From contig CAILAZ010000309.1 in NCBI GenBank assembly GCA_903832295.1, positions 26,595 to 90,594 of the forward strand: a stretch of DNA of 64,000 nucleotides, in the 5' to 3' direction. The stretch's first letter is position 1, and the number at the start of each line of letters is the position of its first letter. The notes under the pieces are model-generated. The model did not search any database. It was not told where the DNA came from and saw only the letters and a list, made by a program, of their open reading frames with translations. Position numbers and translations under genes: made by a program. The DNA comes from an uncultured Acidobacteriota bacterium. Lineage in GTDB: Bacteria; Acidobacteriota; Terriglobia; Terriglobales; Acidobacteriaceae. Shown here one piece after another: positions 28,542-38,544 of the stretch.

Positions 28542-28578
28542 CATAAAAGGAGGCCATGAAAAATGGCTTCCTTTTATG
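28542..28578 (+). terminator. Intrinsic terminator after hydA
   Basis: CATAAAAGGAGGCCA-TGAAAAA-TGGCTTCCTTTTATG, 15-bp stem with one G.T wobble. Confidence 0.75.
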
Positions 28579-28625
28579 TTTGGAACTGGCCAACACAACT
28601 TCTCGCAATTATGCGACATTGAGAT

Positions 28626-29549
28626 ATGGCACAGGTTCCAAGCCGGCGACAATTTGCTGCGGGATATGGCGCCTGCGCGCTCGCAAGTTGCTTGTGGGGA
28701 ACCGGTTTCTACTTCGGAAAGATCGCGCTGACGCAGATGAGCGTGGCGCACATGGTGCTCTACCGATTTCTGTTTGCCTGCGTAGCCTTGCTGCCCCTGG
28801 TGTGGAGACATCCGGCACGGTTCGGCGCGAGTGAGTGGCGGGTGCTGATCCTGGCATCGTTTCTGGGCGTACCCGTGCAGTTTCTGGTTCAGTTCTATGG
28901 GCTTTCGCTGACCACGGTTTCCCATGCCTCCATGATGGTGGGAACGATGCCGGTGCTGCTGGCGGTTGCTGCCTCGCTGTTCGCTCATGAACGGCTGGAC
29001 GTGATGGGATGGATGGCGCTGGGCGCCTCCACGCTCGGAGTTGGCCTGATCGCGCTGGGGGGAACTCCGGCGATTTCGGATGGACGCGGGCCAAGTGTGG
29101 CGGGCGATTTGCTGGTGGTGCTTTCCCTAGTGATTGCGCTTGGCTGGATTCTGCTGAACAAACGTCTGCTGGAGAAGCATCCACCCGTGGTGGTTACCGC
29201 CTATGGGCTGCTGAGCGGAGCGGCGATGCTGGCGGTGGTGGTTCTCACGACGCGCGGGGCACCGCCGGTTTACAGCGTGAGTGGACGAGCATGGATGGCT
29301 CTTGCAGCAAGCGGAGTGCTTTGCACTGCATGCACTACGTTGCTGTGGAATTGGGGAATTCAGCGGGTGCCGGCTTCTCGCGCTGGGGTGTTCCTGAACC
29401 TCGAACCTGCTGTTGGTTCCATCCTTGGCATTCAATTGCTTGGGGACCGGCTAGGACCTTTCGCGTGGATCGGAGGAGGGCTGATCGTGGCTGCTGCGGC
29501 AACGCTGACAACACGCGGCCACACGGAGGTTGCCGCCATTCTGGAATAG
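28626..29549 (+). CDS. EamA/DMT-family transporter
   Basis: 10-TM duplicated pattern; SASKxx-type EamA segments (PASRAGVFLNLEPAVGSILGIQLLGDRLG). Confidence 0.88.
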   Translation: MAQVPSRRQFAAGYGACALASCLWGTGFYFGKIALTQMSVAHMVLYRFLFACVALLPLVWRHPARFGASEWRVLILASFLGVPVQFLVQFYGLSLTTVSHASMMVGTMPVLLAVAASLFAHERLDVMGWMALGASTLGVGLIALGGTPAISDGRGPSVAGDLLVVLSLVIALGWILLNKRLLEKHPPVVVTAYGLLSGAAMLAVVVLTTRGAPPVYSVSGRAWMALAASGVLCTACTTLLWNWGIQRVPASRAGVFLNLEPAVGSILGIQLLGDRLGPFAWIGGGLIVAAAATLTTRGHTEVAAILE

Positions 29550-29664
29550 TCCAAGTCATGCACGACCACCTACTTCATCCAGGGATCTTCCGGTATTCCC
29601 GGGACGCTTCACACCAAGCCCCCCACTCAGCCACAACCTGTCCGATCCAGAGGTCCTTGGAGGA

Positions 29665-30669
29665 TTATTCCTCTTCGCCTGTGGCGTGGGTCTGAACCGC
29701 CATCGCCCGGATAAATTTCCAAGCGCTTCGTACGATTTCATCCAACTCAGGATGTTCTGGGCGCCAGCCGAGTTCAGACCGAATTTTCTCGGAACTTGCA
29801 ACCAGCGTTGCAGGGTCACCTGGGCGTCGCGGCTTCATTACTTCTGGAATAGGATGACCGGTCACCCGCCGCGCGCACTCGATGACTTCCCGTACGCTGA
29901 AGCCTTTGCCGCTGCCGAGGTTATAGATCAGTTGCAAGGGCTCCTGGGCAGAGCGTAGAGCGTCGAGTGCAAGCAGGTGTGCGCTTGCGAGGTCAGACAC
30001 ATGTACATAGTCGCGCACACAGGTTCCGTCAGGCGTATCGTAATCACCGCCAAAGATGTTAATGAAACTCCGTCTTCCGCTCGCTACCTGAAGCACCAGT
30101 GGAATCAGATGTGATTCCGGATCATGCTGCTCACCAAGCGTCCTGGTTGCGCCCGCAGCGTTGAAATAACGCAGGCTCGCATAAGAGAGTCCATGGATGC
30201 GATGGAACCACGCGAGCATCTGTTCCACCATCAGCTTCGATTCGCCGTAAGCATTTGTCGGCAGAAGGGCGTCATTCTCTCGAATGGGAATGCGCCCGGG
30301 ATTTCCGTAAAGCGCAGCCGTAGATGAGAACACAAAACGGCTCACGTGATGAGCGAGCATCGCCTCCAGCAGCGTGAGGGCATTTGCCGTGTTGTTGCGA
30401 AAAAACTTCGCCGGATCGTGCATGGATTCGCCAGCCTCGATCCACGCAGCAAAATGCATTACTGCCGCAGGTTGATGCTCTCGAAAGGCATCGTCAAGCA
30501 CGGCGCGGTCACCCACGTCTCCGATTACGAACTTGGCCGCCGGGGGGATCGCATCGCGATGCCCTTTACTCAGGTTGTCATAAACTACAACCTCGTGCCC
30601 CGCAGCCACAAGTTGCGCCGCGACGATGCCGCCGATGTACCCCGCACCGCCTGTGACAAGAACCTTCAT
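29665..30669 (-). CDS. galE: UDP-glucose 4-epimerase
   Basis: MKVLVTGGAGYIGGIVAAQL; SSTAALYGNP; RYFNAAGA; GDYDTPDGTCVRDYVHVSDLA. Confidence 0.92.
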   Translation of the reverse strand: MKVLVTGGAGYIGGIVAAQLVAAGHEVVVYDNLSKGHRDAIPPAAKFVIGDVGDRAVLDDAFREHQPAAVMHFAAWIEAGESMHDPAKFFRNNTANALTLLEAMLAHHVSRFVFSSTAALYGNPGRIPIRENDALLPTNAYGESKLMVEQMLAWFHRIHGLSYASLRYFNAAGATRTLGEQHDPESHLIPLVLQVASGRRSFINIFGGDYDTPDGTCVRDYVHVSDLASAHLLALDALRSAQEPLQLIYNLGSGKGFSVREVIECARRVTGHPIPEVMKPRRPGDPATLVASSEKIRSELGWRPEHPELDEIVRSAWKFIRAMAVQTHATGEEE

Positions 30670-30676
30670 ATGCGTG

Positions 30677-32422
30677 CTAATACCGCCAACTGGTCAGGTC
30701 CGCACCCGCGGGAGCCGTCTTCGCAATTCGATCTAATATCTTATCCAGGTACATGGTGTTGTAATGCAGCCGAGTGAGATAGTTGGGACGCGACGGATCT
30801 CCATTCCAGCAGTGCTCCGCGCGGTCTCCATACTTCACCTCCCCGTCATAGGGCGGGTTGGTGGTGCTCTTCAGAAAATCCTCCATCTTATAGACAGCAT
30901 CGTTCAAGAAATAGGTGTCGGCACTTCCGCAGTAAAGATGCAATTTCCCGCGCAGCTTCGGACCAAGCACCGACCAGTTCTTCTCGAGAATTGCCCGCAG
31001 ATCGTAATGTTCTCTCCAATAATCAGCAACCTCGTGGTTGATCGCACCCGTGCGCTTGTCGAAGATGGGCTTGGGATAACCGTCTTCTCCCACGGGTGAA
31101 TAGACCGCCTGCCAGATGTCAAACTGTTCGCCAGAACGCCCGTGGCTGCCCAATGCAAGCTCGTATGCGTTGTTCTCCTCAAGGGTCAGTGTCGTGTGTC
31201 CCAGGTAGTCGCGCATGGCCGGTTGTGCCACCCGCTTGTGCGCACCCTCAATGAAGAATGCGTTCTTGTCGTGGTACAGATCAATCACCTCGTAGGAACT
31301 GAAGTCCACCGGGTCAGGACAAGCGCCAAAAGCCCCGTTGTAGTGATCGGGATAAAATATCTGTACCGCGAGAGCTTCCCAGCCCCCGGTGGATCCACCG
31401 TACATGAATCGCGCCCAGCCTGCTCCGATCGCCCGGAATTGCTTCTCGACCGCAGGCATCAACTCAGTTTCAATTGCGTCGCCGTAGGGACCGAGATTGG
31501 CCGAATTCACTGCGTAAGAATCGTCGTAGTAGGGATTTGCATGCTGCACCTTAACGACCAGGAAGCGGGGAAACCCCGGTGATATCCACTGCTGGTAGTT
31601 CTTGTAGGACTCCTCCTGCTGAATCCTGTTGTAGCCCGAGATATGGAAACGCTCGCTATAATCCGGCTTCAGATTCGGATCAGGCGGTTCCGTACGGAAG
31701 TCGCTGAACTCACTCACAAAGTGGTCATGCGAGAGCAGTAAAGGAAAGTGCGCCTCGGGATGCGTGTCAAATCCTTCGGGCACCAGCACCAGCGCGGAGA
31801 GATACATCGGCCGTCCCCAGAACTTGGTAAGCAACTGGCTCTGGATGCGGATGCGGCGAACGTACTTCGTGTCTTTCGGCTCGGGGATGGGCGGGATCAC
31901 ACGATCCAGCGCTACTTTGAAGGATGTGCTGCCTTTACCGATCACGACCTTCTCAGGCTTGCTGTAAAGGTTCCCTGGTGCGAGATTCCAGTGCTGGCCT
32001 TCACCCCGGTCCATCGGAAGCCTGACGGTCTTGCCGTCAGAACGGTGAAAGGTCTCATACACATGAAGTACCGCCTGCATGTAGTACTCGCCCGGAGGCA
32101 GATCGCGCAAACTGCGAACCGGGTATCCATCCGCTCGCTCATCGACAACTACCGGCTGCCCCGGCTGGAGTCCTTCGACATCCACACCAAAGATGAGCTG
32201 TGAGGCTGGAGTGTCGTCGATCTGATTGCGAGGTTCATCTCCGGGATCGGTCGAGAGCAGCAGATACATGCGGCCATCGAGCGCGCGGGCACTGCTGCTG
32301 ACGGGAAAGCTGATCGAGAATTTTGCGAAGTTGTCCGGTTCCGACTGTGCGAAAGCCAAAGCGGACACCGTCAGAGCAGAAGCAAACAGCATGCGAAGGA
32401 AGAACCGTGCGCCTGAGGCCAT
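30677..32422 (-). CDS. Secreted alpha/beta-hydrolase-fold esterase-like protein
   Basis: Signal peptide; RFMYGGSTGGWEALAVQIFYPDHYNGAFGACPDP (GxSxG-like). Confidence 0.7.
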   Translation of the reverse strand: MASGARFFLRMLFASALTVSALAFAQSEPDNFAKFSISFPVSSSARALDGRMYLLLSTDPGDEPRNQIDDTPASQLIFGVDVEGLQPGQPVVVDERADGYPVRSLRDLPPGEYYMQAVLHVYETFHRSDGKTVRLPMDRGEGQHWNLAPGNLYSKPEKVVIGKGSTSFKVALDRVIPPIPEPKDTKYVRRIRIQSQLLTKFWGRPMYLSALVLVPEGFDTHPEAHFPLLLSHDHFVSEFSDFRTEPPDPNLKPDYSERFHISGYNRIQQEESYKNYQQWISPGFPRFLVVKVQHANPYYDDSYAVNSANLGPYGDAIETELMPAVEKQFRAIGAGWARFMYGGSTGGWEALAVQIFYPDHYNGAFGACPDPVDFSSYEVIDLYHDKNAFFIEGAHKRVAQPAMRDYLGHTTLTLEENNAYELALGSHGRSGEQFDIWQAVYSPVGEDGYPKPIFDKRTGAINHEVADYWREHYDLRAILEKNWSVLGPKLRGKLHLYCGSADTYFLNDAVYKMEDFLKSTTNPPYDGEVKYGDRAEHCWNGDPSRPNYLTRLHYNTMYLDKILDRIAKTAPAGADLTSWRY

Positions 32423-32618
32423 GCGATAGTCTAACTCTCCTGAGCGGAAGTTTGTTCACCACTTTTCAGCGGTGCACGCCGTCGTACCCAGCTCCAAAAT
32501 TTCCTGGGACAGCCCTGCTCATCTGGCACCTCCCAGCCTCTCTCCGGGCATCCCAACCAATCTCCACGGACATTTCGAGCAGTCAATCCAATCAACCAGC
32601 AGTATGAGGAGATTCTCA

Positions 32619-33479
32619 ATGCCTTACATCAGCGTTGGCGAGGAAAATTCAGGCAAGATCGATTTGTATTATGAGGACCACGGCAAAGGAAACCCAGTAG
32701 TCTTAATCCACGGGTGGCCGTTGAGCGGCGCCTCCTGGGAAAGGCAGTTGCCGGCTCTGCTGGAGGCTGGCCATCGGGTCATCACCTATGATCGGAGGGG
32801 TTTTGGCCGATCCAGTCAGCCCTCCCGCGGCTACGACTATGACACGCTTGCCACAGATCTGAATGCGCTCATGTCACGGCTCGAGTTGAGAGATGCCACT
32901 CTGATTGGCTTTTCCATGGGCGGAGGCGAGGTGGCCCGTTACCTTGGAACTCACGGCAAGCAGCGTGTGCACTCAGCGGTATTCATTTCCGCAATCCCAC
33001 CTTTTCTACTGAAAACCAGCGACAACCCGGAAGGAGTGGACAAGTCAGTTTTTGAGGGAATCAGAAAGGGACTCTCCGCCGACCGTCCGGCATTCCTCGC
33101 GCAGTTCCTGGCGGATTTCTACAATGTGGACACATTGGGTGGGAAGCAAATATCGCAGCAGGCGGTGCAGGCAAGCTGGAACATCGCTGCCATGGCCTCA
33201 CCAATCGGCACTCTCGAGTGTGTCCAATCCTGGCTCACTGATTTCCGGAAGGACCTCCAGAGCATTCAAGTTCCCACTCTCGTACTTCATGGAGATGCCG
33301 ACCGCATACTTCCCATTGCCTCCACAGGAAAACGAACGCCAGAGTTCGTTAAAGGAAGCAAATTGGTTGTTATCCAGGGAGGACCCCACGGGCTCACCTG
33401 GACACATGCCAACCAGGTGAATCAGGCTTTACTCGATTTCCTTCAGCAGAACAAGGCCGCACGGAAGGACGCCGCCTGA
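32619..33479 (+). CDS. Alpha/beta hydrolase, non-heme haloperoxidase/arylesterase-like
   Basis: VVLIHGWPLSGASWERQ, YDRRGFGRSSQP, LIGFSMGGGEVARYLG; RBS AGGAG before MPYIS. Confidence 0.85.
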   Translation: MPYISVGEENSGKIDLYYEDHGKGNPVVLIHGWPLSGASWERQLPALLEAGHRVITYDRRGFGRSSQPSRGYDYDTLATDLNALMSRLELRDATLIGFSMGGGEVARYLGTHGKQRVHSAVFISAIPPFLLKTSDNPEGVDKSVFEGIRKGLSADRPAFLAQFLADFYNVDTLGGKQISQQAVQASWNIAAMASPIGTLECVQSWLTDFRKDLQSIQVPTLVLHGDADRILPIASTGKRTPEFVKGSKLVVIQGGPHGLTWTHANQVNQALLDFLQQNKAARKDAA

Positions 33480-33727
33480 CGCTGGCTCTAAGGTGGTGTG
33501 GCGTCGGTTCACCTTTTCCACCTAAGGTATTCCTCGGGAAAGACCTTAGTCCTAAGACACTGCGAAGGTCCAGCGCACTCCCCTGCTTGCGGTATTTTTC
33601 GCTACACAGGCAACCGAGTGCGCTTATTTGCGTCAATCGCCGCCTTGCTCTGTGATATAACCGTCGGACTTTATCTCACCGCAGCGGCAGTTGAAGCGGA
33701 GAGTTTCGATTGGTTTCAGGAGGATAT

Positions 33728-35557
33728 GTGGCCACACCGAGCGGCGCTAACGAAAGACCGTCCAAGCCCAACTTACCTGCGAAATCCGAAAGCTGGGTCA
33801 CCGTCATCGTCCTCACGGTTGTTGCTGCGGGAGCAGCAGCCTGGTTGCTGAATACGAACCACGTCACCTCACCATGGCAGCAGAATTACGATCCCGTCGG
33901 ACACTGGTTGCTCTCCGCGCTCGTTGCGGCGCTCCCTGTCATCGTGCTCCTTGGAAGCCTTGCTCTCGGACACGTCAAGGCGCACTATGCTGCCCTTGCG
34001 GGTCTGGCCACCGCGCTTTTGACCGCAATCCTGGGCTTCCACATGCCCGCGAGGCTGGCCCTTACCACTGCCGTTTACGGTGCAGGCTACGGGTTATTTC
34101 CCATTGGCTGGATCGTGCTCAACGTGATCTTCATGTATCAACTCACGGTTGAGTCCGGACGATTCAAGGTGCTCCAGCACAGCCTGACTGGCATCACCCA
34201 GGACCGCCGCCTCCAGTTGTTGTTGATCGCGTTCTGCTTCGGAGCCTTCTTCGAGGGCGCGGCAGGTTTTGGAACACCGGTCGCTGTCACCGCTGCCCTG
34301 CTCATCGGACTCGGCTTCAAACCGCTTCAAGCCTCCGGTCTTTCTCTCATCGCCAACACTGCCCCCGTTGCTTTCGGAGCTCTGGGCACCCCGATCATCG
34401 CACTTGCCAAAGTGACCGGATTCAGCGAAGTAGTACTCGCCGCCATGACCGGGCGCATCCTCGCTCCCTTCTGCATCATCGTTCCCTTCTGGCTGATCTG
34501 GGCATTCGTCGGATTCAAGGGGATGGTCGAGGTTTGGCCCGCAATCCTGGTGGCTGGAGTCTCATTCGCCGTGCCGCAGTTGCTGGTTTCCAATATGCAC
34601 GGCCCATGGTTGGTGAACGTGATCTCCGCCGTCATTTCTATGATCTGCCTTATCGGATTCCTGCTGGTCTGGCATCCAAAGAAAATCTGGACATTCGCGG
34701 ATGAGACCAGCAAGAGCGCCAGGGCGGACCACGGCTACAGCCGCGCCGATATCTCTCGTGCCTGGGTGCCATGGATCATTCTCAGCGTGATTGTATTCAC
34801 CTGGGGAACACAGACCGGCAAGCTCTGGATGAATACACCAGAGAAAGTCATTCCTTCCACCTCAACATGGAATCCAAAGCCGAGCCAGATTACCAACCCG
34901 CAGTTTCCGGTCGCCGGACTTCACAACAATGTCGAGCGCGTCCCTCCCGTGGTGCTGAAGCCAACCAAAGAGCCTGCCGTATTCCAGCTCAACTGGGTGA
35001 GCGCAACCGGAACGGGCATTCTGCTTTCGGCTGTTCTGTCAGGACTTGTGATGGGGGTATCCTTCAGCGGGATCTTCCGGATCTACCTGAACACAATCCA
35101 CAAAGTGCGCTTCTCTCTCCTGACCATTGCTGCAATGCTTGCCGTCGGCATGCTGACCCGCTACAGCGGGCTGGATGCCACCATGGGGCTGGCGTTCGCC
35201 AAGACCGGGCAGTTCTATCCCTTCTTTGGCACCATGCTGGGCTGGCTTGGAGTGGCACTCACCGGCTCTGACACCTCTTCCAATGTGCTGTTCGGCAGTC
35301 TGCAGAAGATCTCCGCGCAGCAGGTGGGCGTCTCACCCATTCTGATGTCTGCCGCCAACAGCACCGGCGGAGTGATGGGCAAGATGATCGACGCCCAGAG
35401 TATCGTCGTGGCATCCACTGCAACCCAGTGGTACGGCCACGAGGGCGATATTCTGCGTTATGTATTTCTGCACAGCCTTGTACTGGCCGCGCTGGTCGGC
35501 GTTTACGTCTATCTACTCGCCTACATTCCCCCTTTCACGCAGCTCGTAGTGCATTAA
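33728..35557 (+). CDS. lldP: L-lactate permease, second paralog
   Basis: Near-identical in protein to 10553..12403; likely GTG start after AGGAGG. Confidence 0.9.
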   Translation: MATPSGANERPSKPNLPAKSESWVTVIVLTVVAAGAAAWLLNTNHVTSPWQQNYDPVGHWLLSALVAALPVIVLLGSLALGHVKAHYAALAGLATALLTAILGFHMPARLALTTAVYGAGYGLFPIGWIVLNVIFMYQLTVESGRFKVLQHSLTGITQDRRLQLLLIAFCFGAFFEGAAGFGTPVAVTAALLIGLGFKPLQASGLSLIANTAPVAFGALGTPIIALAKVTGFSEVVLAAMTGRILAPFCIIVPFWLIWAFVGFKGMVEVWPAILVAGVSFAVPQLLVSNMHGPWLVNVISAVISMICLIGFLLVWHPKKIWTFADETSKSARADHGYSRADISRAWVPWIILSVIVFTWGTQTGKLWMNTPEKVIPSTSTWNPKPSQITNPQFPVAGLHNNVERVPPVVLKPTKEPAVFQLNWVSATGTGILLSAVLSGLVMGVSFSGIFRIYLNTIHKVRFSLLTIAAMLAVGMLTRYSGLDATMGLAFAKTGQFYPFFGTMLGWLGVALTGSDTSSNVLFGSLQKISAQQVGVSPILMSAANSTGGVMGKMIDAQSIVVASTATQWYGHEGDILRYVFLHSLVLAALVGVYVYLLAYIPPFTQLVVH

Positions 35558-35569
35558 CCTGTTACACGG

Positions 35570-35595
35570 GGCGGCCATGATTCTTCCTGGCCGCC
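35570..35595 (+). other. Intercistronic stem-loop between second lldP and the D-lactate dehydrogenase
   Basis: GGCGGCCA-N10-TGGCCGCC; no T-tract. Confidence 0.6.
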
Positions 35596-35617
35596 TCATC
35601 TTTCCAGGAGCAATCAT

Positions 35618-38485
35618 ATGGCGGTAACTGCTGTGGCACGCCCTTCCTACTCACCTGAACAACTGAACACCATGCTGGCCCAGATTCTGGATGAGCGCCG
35701 CATCCTGATGCGCCCCATCGATCTCATCGCCTACGCTTCCGACGCCGGCTTCTACAGGCTCATCCCTAAAGCGGTAGTGCAGGCAGCCAGCGAGCAGGAA
35801 GTGGAGCGCCTCTTTCGTTTCAGCCATACTCATTCCATTCCCATCACTTTTCGGGCTGCGGGCACCAGCCTTTCCGGTCAGTCCATCTCCGATGGTTTGC
35901 TCGTCGAGGTCACGCGCAATTTCCGCGACCTCCAGGTGCTCGAGAACGGCCGTCGCATTCGCGTTCAACCAGGGGCGATTGGCACCAGCGCCAACCGCGC
36001 ACTTCTCCCTTATGGAGTGAAGATCGGTCCGGACCCTGCGTCCATTGCGACCTGCACTCTCGGAGGAATTCTCTCCAACAATTCCAGCGGAATGTGTTGC
36101 GGCGTGGAGCAGAATGCCTACCACACCCTGGCTTCGCTCCGCTTCCTGCTGCCGTCGGGCACCTCCATTGACACCGCCGCCCCCGATGCCGACCAGCAAT
36201 TCTTCGCGAAAGAACCCGCCCTCGCCCGCGGCGTTCTCGAGCTGAAGGCAAGAATTGAGCGCGACCCGGTTCTGGCCGAACGCGTGCGCCGCAAGTATCG
36301 AACCAAGAACACCACCGGGTATGGCATCAACGCCTTCCTGGATTTCGAGCGTGCTGTGGACATCTTTGCCCACCTGCTCATTGGTTCGGAAGGCACCCTG
36401 GCCTTCATCTCCGAGGCGGTGCTCAATACCGTGCCGGAGCTTCCGGTAAAATACACCGGGCTGCTGCTCTTCCCTGATCTCTACGCCGCGTCCGAATCGA
36501 TCGTTCCCCTGCGCCAGGCCGGAGCCAAGGCGCTGGAAATCATGGATCGGGCTTCCCTGCGTTCCGTTGAAAATCAAGCCGGTACTCCTCCAATCATCAA
36601 GACCTTGGCGGACGGCGCTGCCGGATTGCTCGTCGAGTTCCAGTCCGCATCAGAGTCTGGTCGCGCGGAGCTTGAGGCCCTCGCTGCTGAATCCACTTCG
36701 AGCCTTATGCTGCTTGAACCCGCACAATTCACTCACTCGGCCGCCGCCCAGGCTGCGCTCTGGAAGATCCGTGCCGGCATGTTCCCTTCCGTTGGCTCGG
36801 TTCGCAAGAGCGGAACCACGGTCATCATCGAAGATGTTGCCTTCCCGATCGAGCACCTCGCCCCCGCGGCACAGGAGTTGAATGGACTCTTCCAACGCCA
36901 CGAGTATGACAACGCCATCATTTTCGGCCACGCTAAGGACGGGAATCTCCACTTTGTCATCACCCAGTCCTTCAACGATCAGCGTGCCATCGACCAGTAC
37001 TCGCACTTCATTGATGACGTCGTCGAACTGGTCGTCCATAGATTTGATGGTGCCCTCAAGGCCGAACACGGCACCGGGCGCAACATGGCTCCTTTCGTCG
37101 AGACCGAGTGGGGCGCGGAAGCCTACGAGATCATGCGTCAGGTCAAGTCGCTGGCCGATCCCACTGGTCTGCTCAATCCCGGCGTCATCATCAACTCCGA
37201 CCCGCTGGCTCACCTGCACAACCTCAAGCAGTTGCCTACCGTCGAACCCGAAATCGACAAGTGCATCGAGTGTGGTTACTGCGAGCCGCGCTGTCCCAGC
37301 CGCGATCTCACTCTCACTCCGCGCCAGCGCATCGTCGTGCGTCGCGAGATGACGCGCCAGCAACAACTCGGCGGCAGCGCAATGCTCACGCAGCTCGAGA
37401 GCGACTTCCCCTACATGGCGCTCGACACCTGCGCGGTTGATGGCCTTTGCGCTACCACCTGCCCCGTCAGCATCGACACCGGAAAGGTCGTCAAGCGCTT
37501 CCGCGCGCTGAGGAATTCTGACTTCGCCAAGGGCGTGGCCAGGTTCACTGTGGACAATTTCAGCTTGGTAGAGACTCTCATCCGCATTGGTCTCAGCGCC
37601 GCACATCTTGCCCAGCGCATGGTCGGAGTCAAGGGCATGCAGGTAATCACCGGAGCCATGCGCAGGGTGATCGGCCCTAATATGCCCATATGGACGGCAG
37701 AGATGCCGCACGCAACCAGGGGCGGCATTCCGCCCACCAGCCGAGCCAAAGCTCAAGCCGTGTATTTCCCTGCTTGCATCTCCCGCGTCATGGGGCGCCT
37801 TCCCGGTGAACCCAGCGAGATGAACCTGATGCAGGCCACCGTCACAGTGGCAGATCGAGCCGGGGTTCCCGTCTGGATTCCGGAAGACGTTGCCGGAAAT
37901 TGCTGCGGCACACCTTACTCATCCAAGGGCTTTGAGGAATCGCGCGACGCAATGTTGAATCGGGTGATCGCCAACTTCTGGAGCTGGTCCAGTGAAGGCA
38001 AACTGCCCATCATGGTTGACACAAGTCCCTGCACCTATGGACTGACACATGCCCGCGAGTTTCTCACGCCGGAAAACCAGCAACGCTTTGATCGCCTCCG
38101 CATCGTGGACAGCATTGAATTCGTCCACGACCAGTTGCTTACCAGGCTCACGGTACGTCAGCCTGACAATTCCGTTGCGCTGCATCCAGTCTGCTCCGCC
38201 GTGAAGATGGGGCTCAATGGAAAGCTGGACGCCATCGCCCGAAAGTGCAGTGGCGAGGTCTTCATTCCTCCCAGCCTCGGCTGCTGCGCCTTCGCCGGAG
38301 ACCGCGGCTTCATGTACCCGGAGCTCACCGCCTCGGCCACCGCCAGCGAAGCGGCGGAGATCAAGGCGCATAAGCACGACGCTTGCTACTCCAGCAGCCG
38401 CACTTGCGAGATCGGGATGACCCGCTCTACCGGCGAGGTTTACCGCTCTTATATGTATCTGCTGGAGAAAGTGACGCGAGGATGA
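35618..38485 (+). CDS. FAD-binding/(Fe-S) oxidoreductase with C-terminal CCG domains, probable D-lactate dehydrogenase
   Basis: RAAGTSLSGQSISDGLLVEV (FAD_binding_4), KAEHGTGRNMAPFVETEWG, CIECGYCEPRCPSRDLTLTPRQR, CAVDGLCATTCPVSIDTG, NCCGTPYSSKGF, CCAFAGDRGFMYPEL. Confidence 0.88.
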   Translation: MAVTAVARPSYSPEQLNTMLAQILDERRILMRPIDLIAYASDAGFYRLIPKAVVQAASEQEVERLFRFSHTHSIPITFRAAGTSLSGQSISDGLLVEVTRNFRDLQVLENGRRIRVQPGAIGTSANRALLPYGVKIGPDPASIATCTLGGILSNNSSGMCCGVEQNAYHTLASLRFLLPSGTSIDTAAPDADQQFFAKEPALARGVLELKARIERDPVLAERVRRKYRTKNTTGYGINAFLDFERAVDIFAHLLIGSEGTLAFISEAVLNTVPELPVKYTGLLLFPDLYAASESIVPLRQAGAKALEIMDRASLRSVENQAGTPPIIKTLADGAAGLLVEFQSASESGRAELEALAAESTSSLMLLEPAQFTHSAAAQAALWKIRAGMFPSVGSVRKSGTTVIIEDVAFPIEHLAPAAQELNGLFQRHEYDNAIIFGHAKDGNLHFVITQSFNDQRAIDQYSHFIDDVVELVVHRFDGALKAEHGTGRNMAPFVETEWGAEAYEIMRQVKSLADPTGLLNPGVIINSDPLAHLHNLKQLPTVEPEIDKCIECGYCEPRCPSRDLTLTPRQRIVVRREMTRQQQLGGSAMLTQLESDFPYMALDTCAVDGLCATTCPVSIDTGKVVKRFRALRNSDFAKGVARFTVDNFSLVETLIRIGLSAAHLAQRMVGVKGMQVITGAMRRVIGPNMPIWTAEMPHATRGGIPPTSRAKAQAVYFPACISRVMGRLPGEPSEMNLMQATVTVADRAGVPVWIPEDVAGNCCGTPYSSKGFEESRDAMLNRVIANFWSWSSEGKLPIMVDTSPCTYGLTHAREFLTPENQQRFDRLRIVDSIEFVHDQLLTRLTVRQPDNSVALHPVCSAVKMGLNGKLDAIARKCSGEVFIPPSLGCCAFAGDRGFMYPELTASATASEAAEIKAHKHDACYSSSRTCEIGMTRSTGEVYRSYMYLLEKVTRG

Positions 38486-38544
38486 GAAATTGCAGGATGA
38501 AGCGTTCTAGATCGCATCAGCTGTCTCGAGCATCCGAGTAACTG

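Noticed and set aside
36650-37756. 368-aa minus-strand ORF
   Set aside because: Antisense of the D-lactate dehydrogenase; no recognisable motif.
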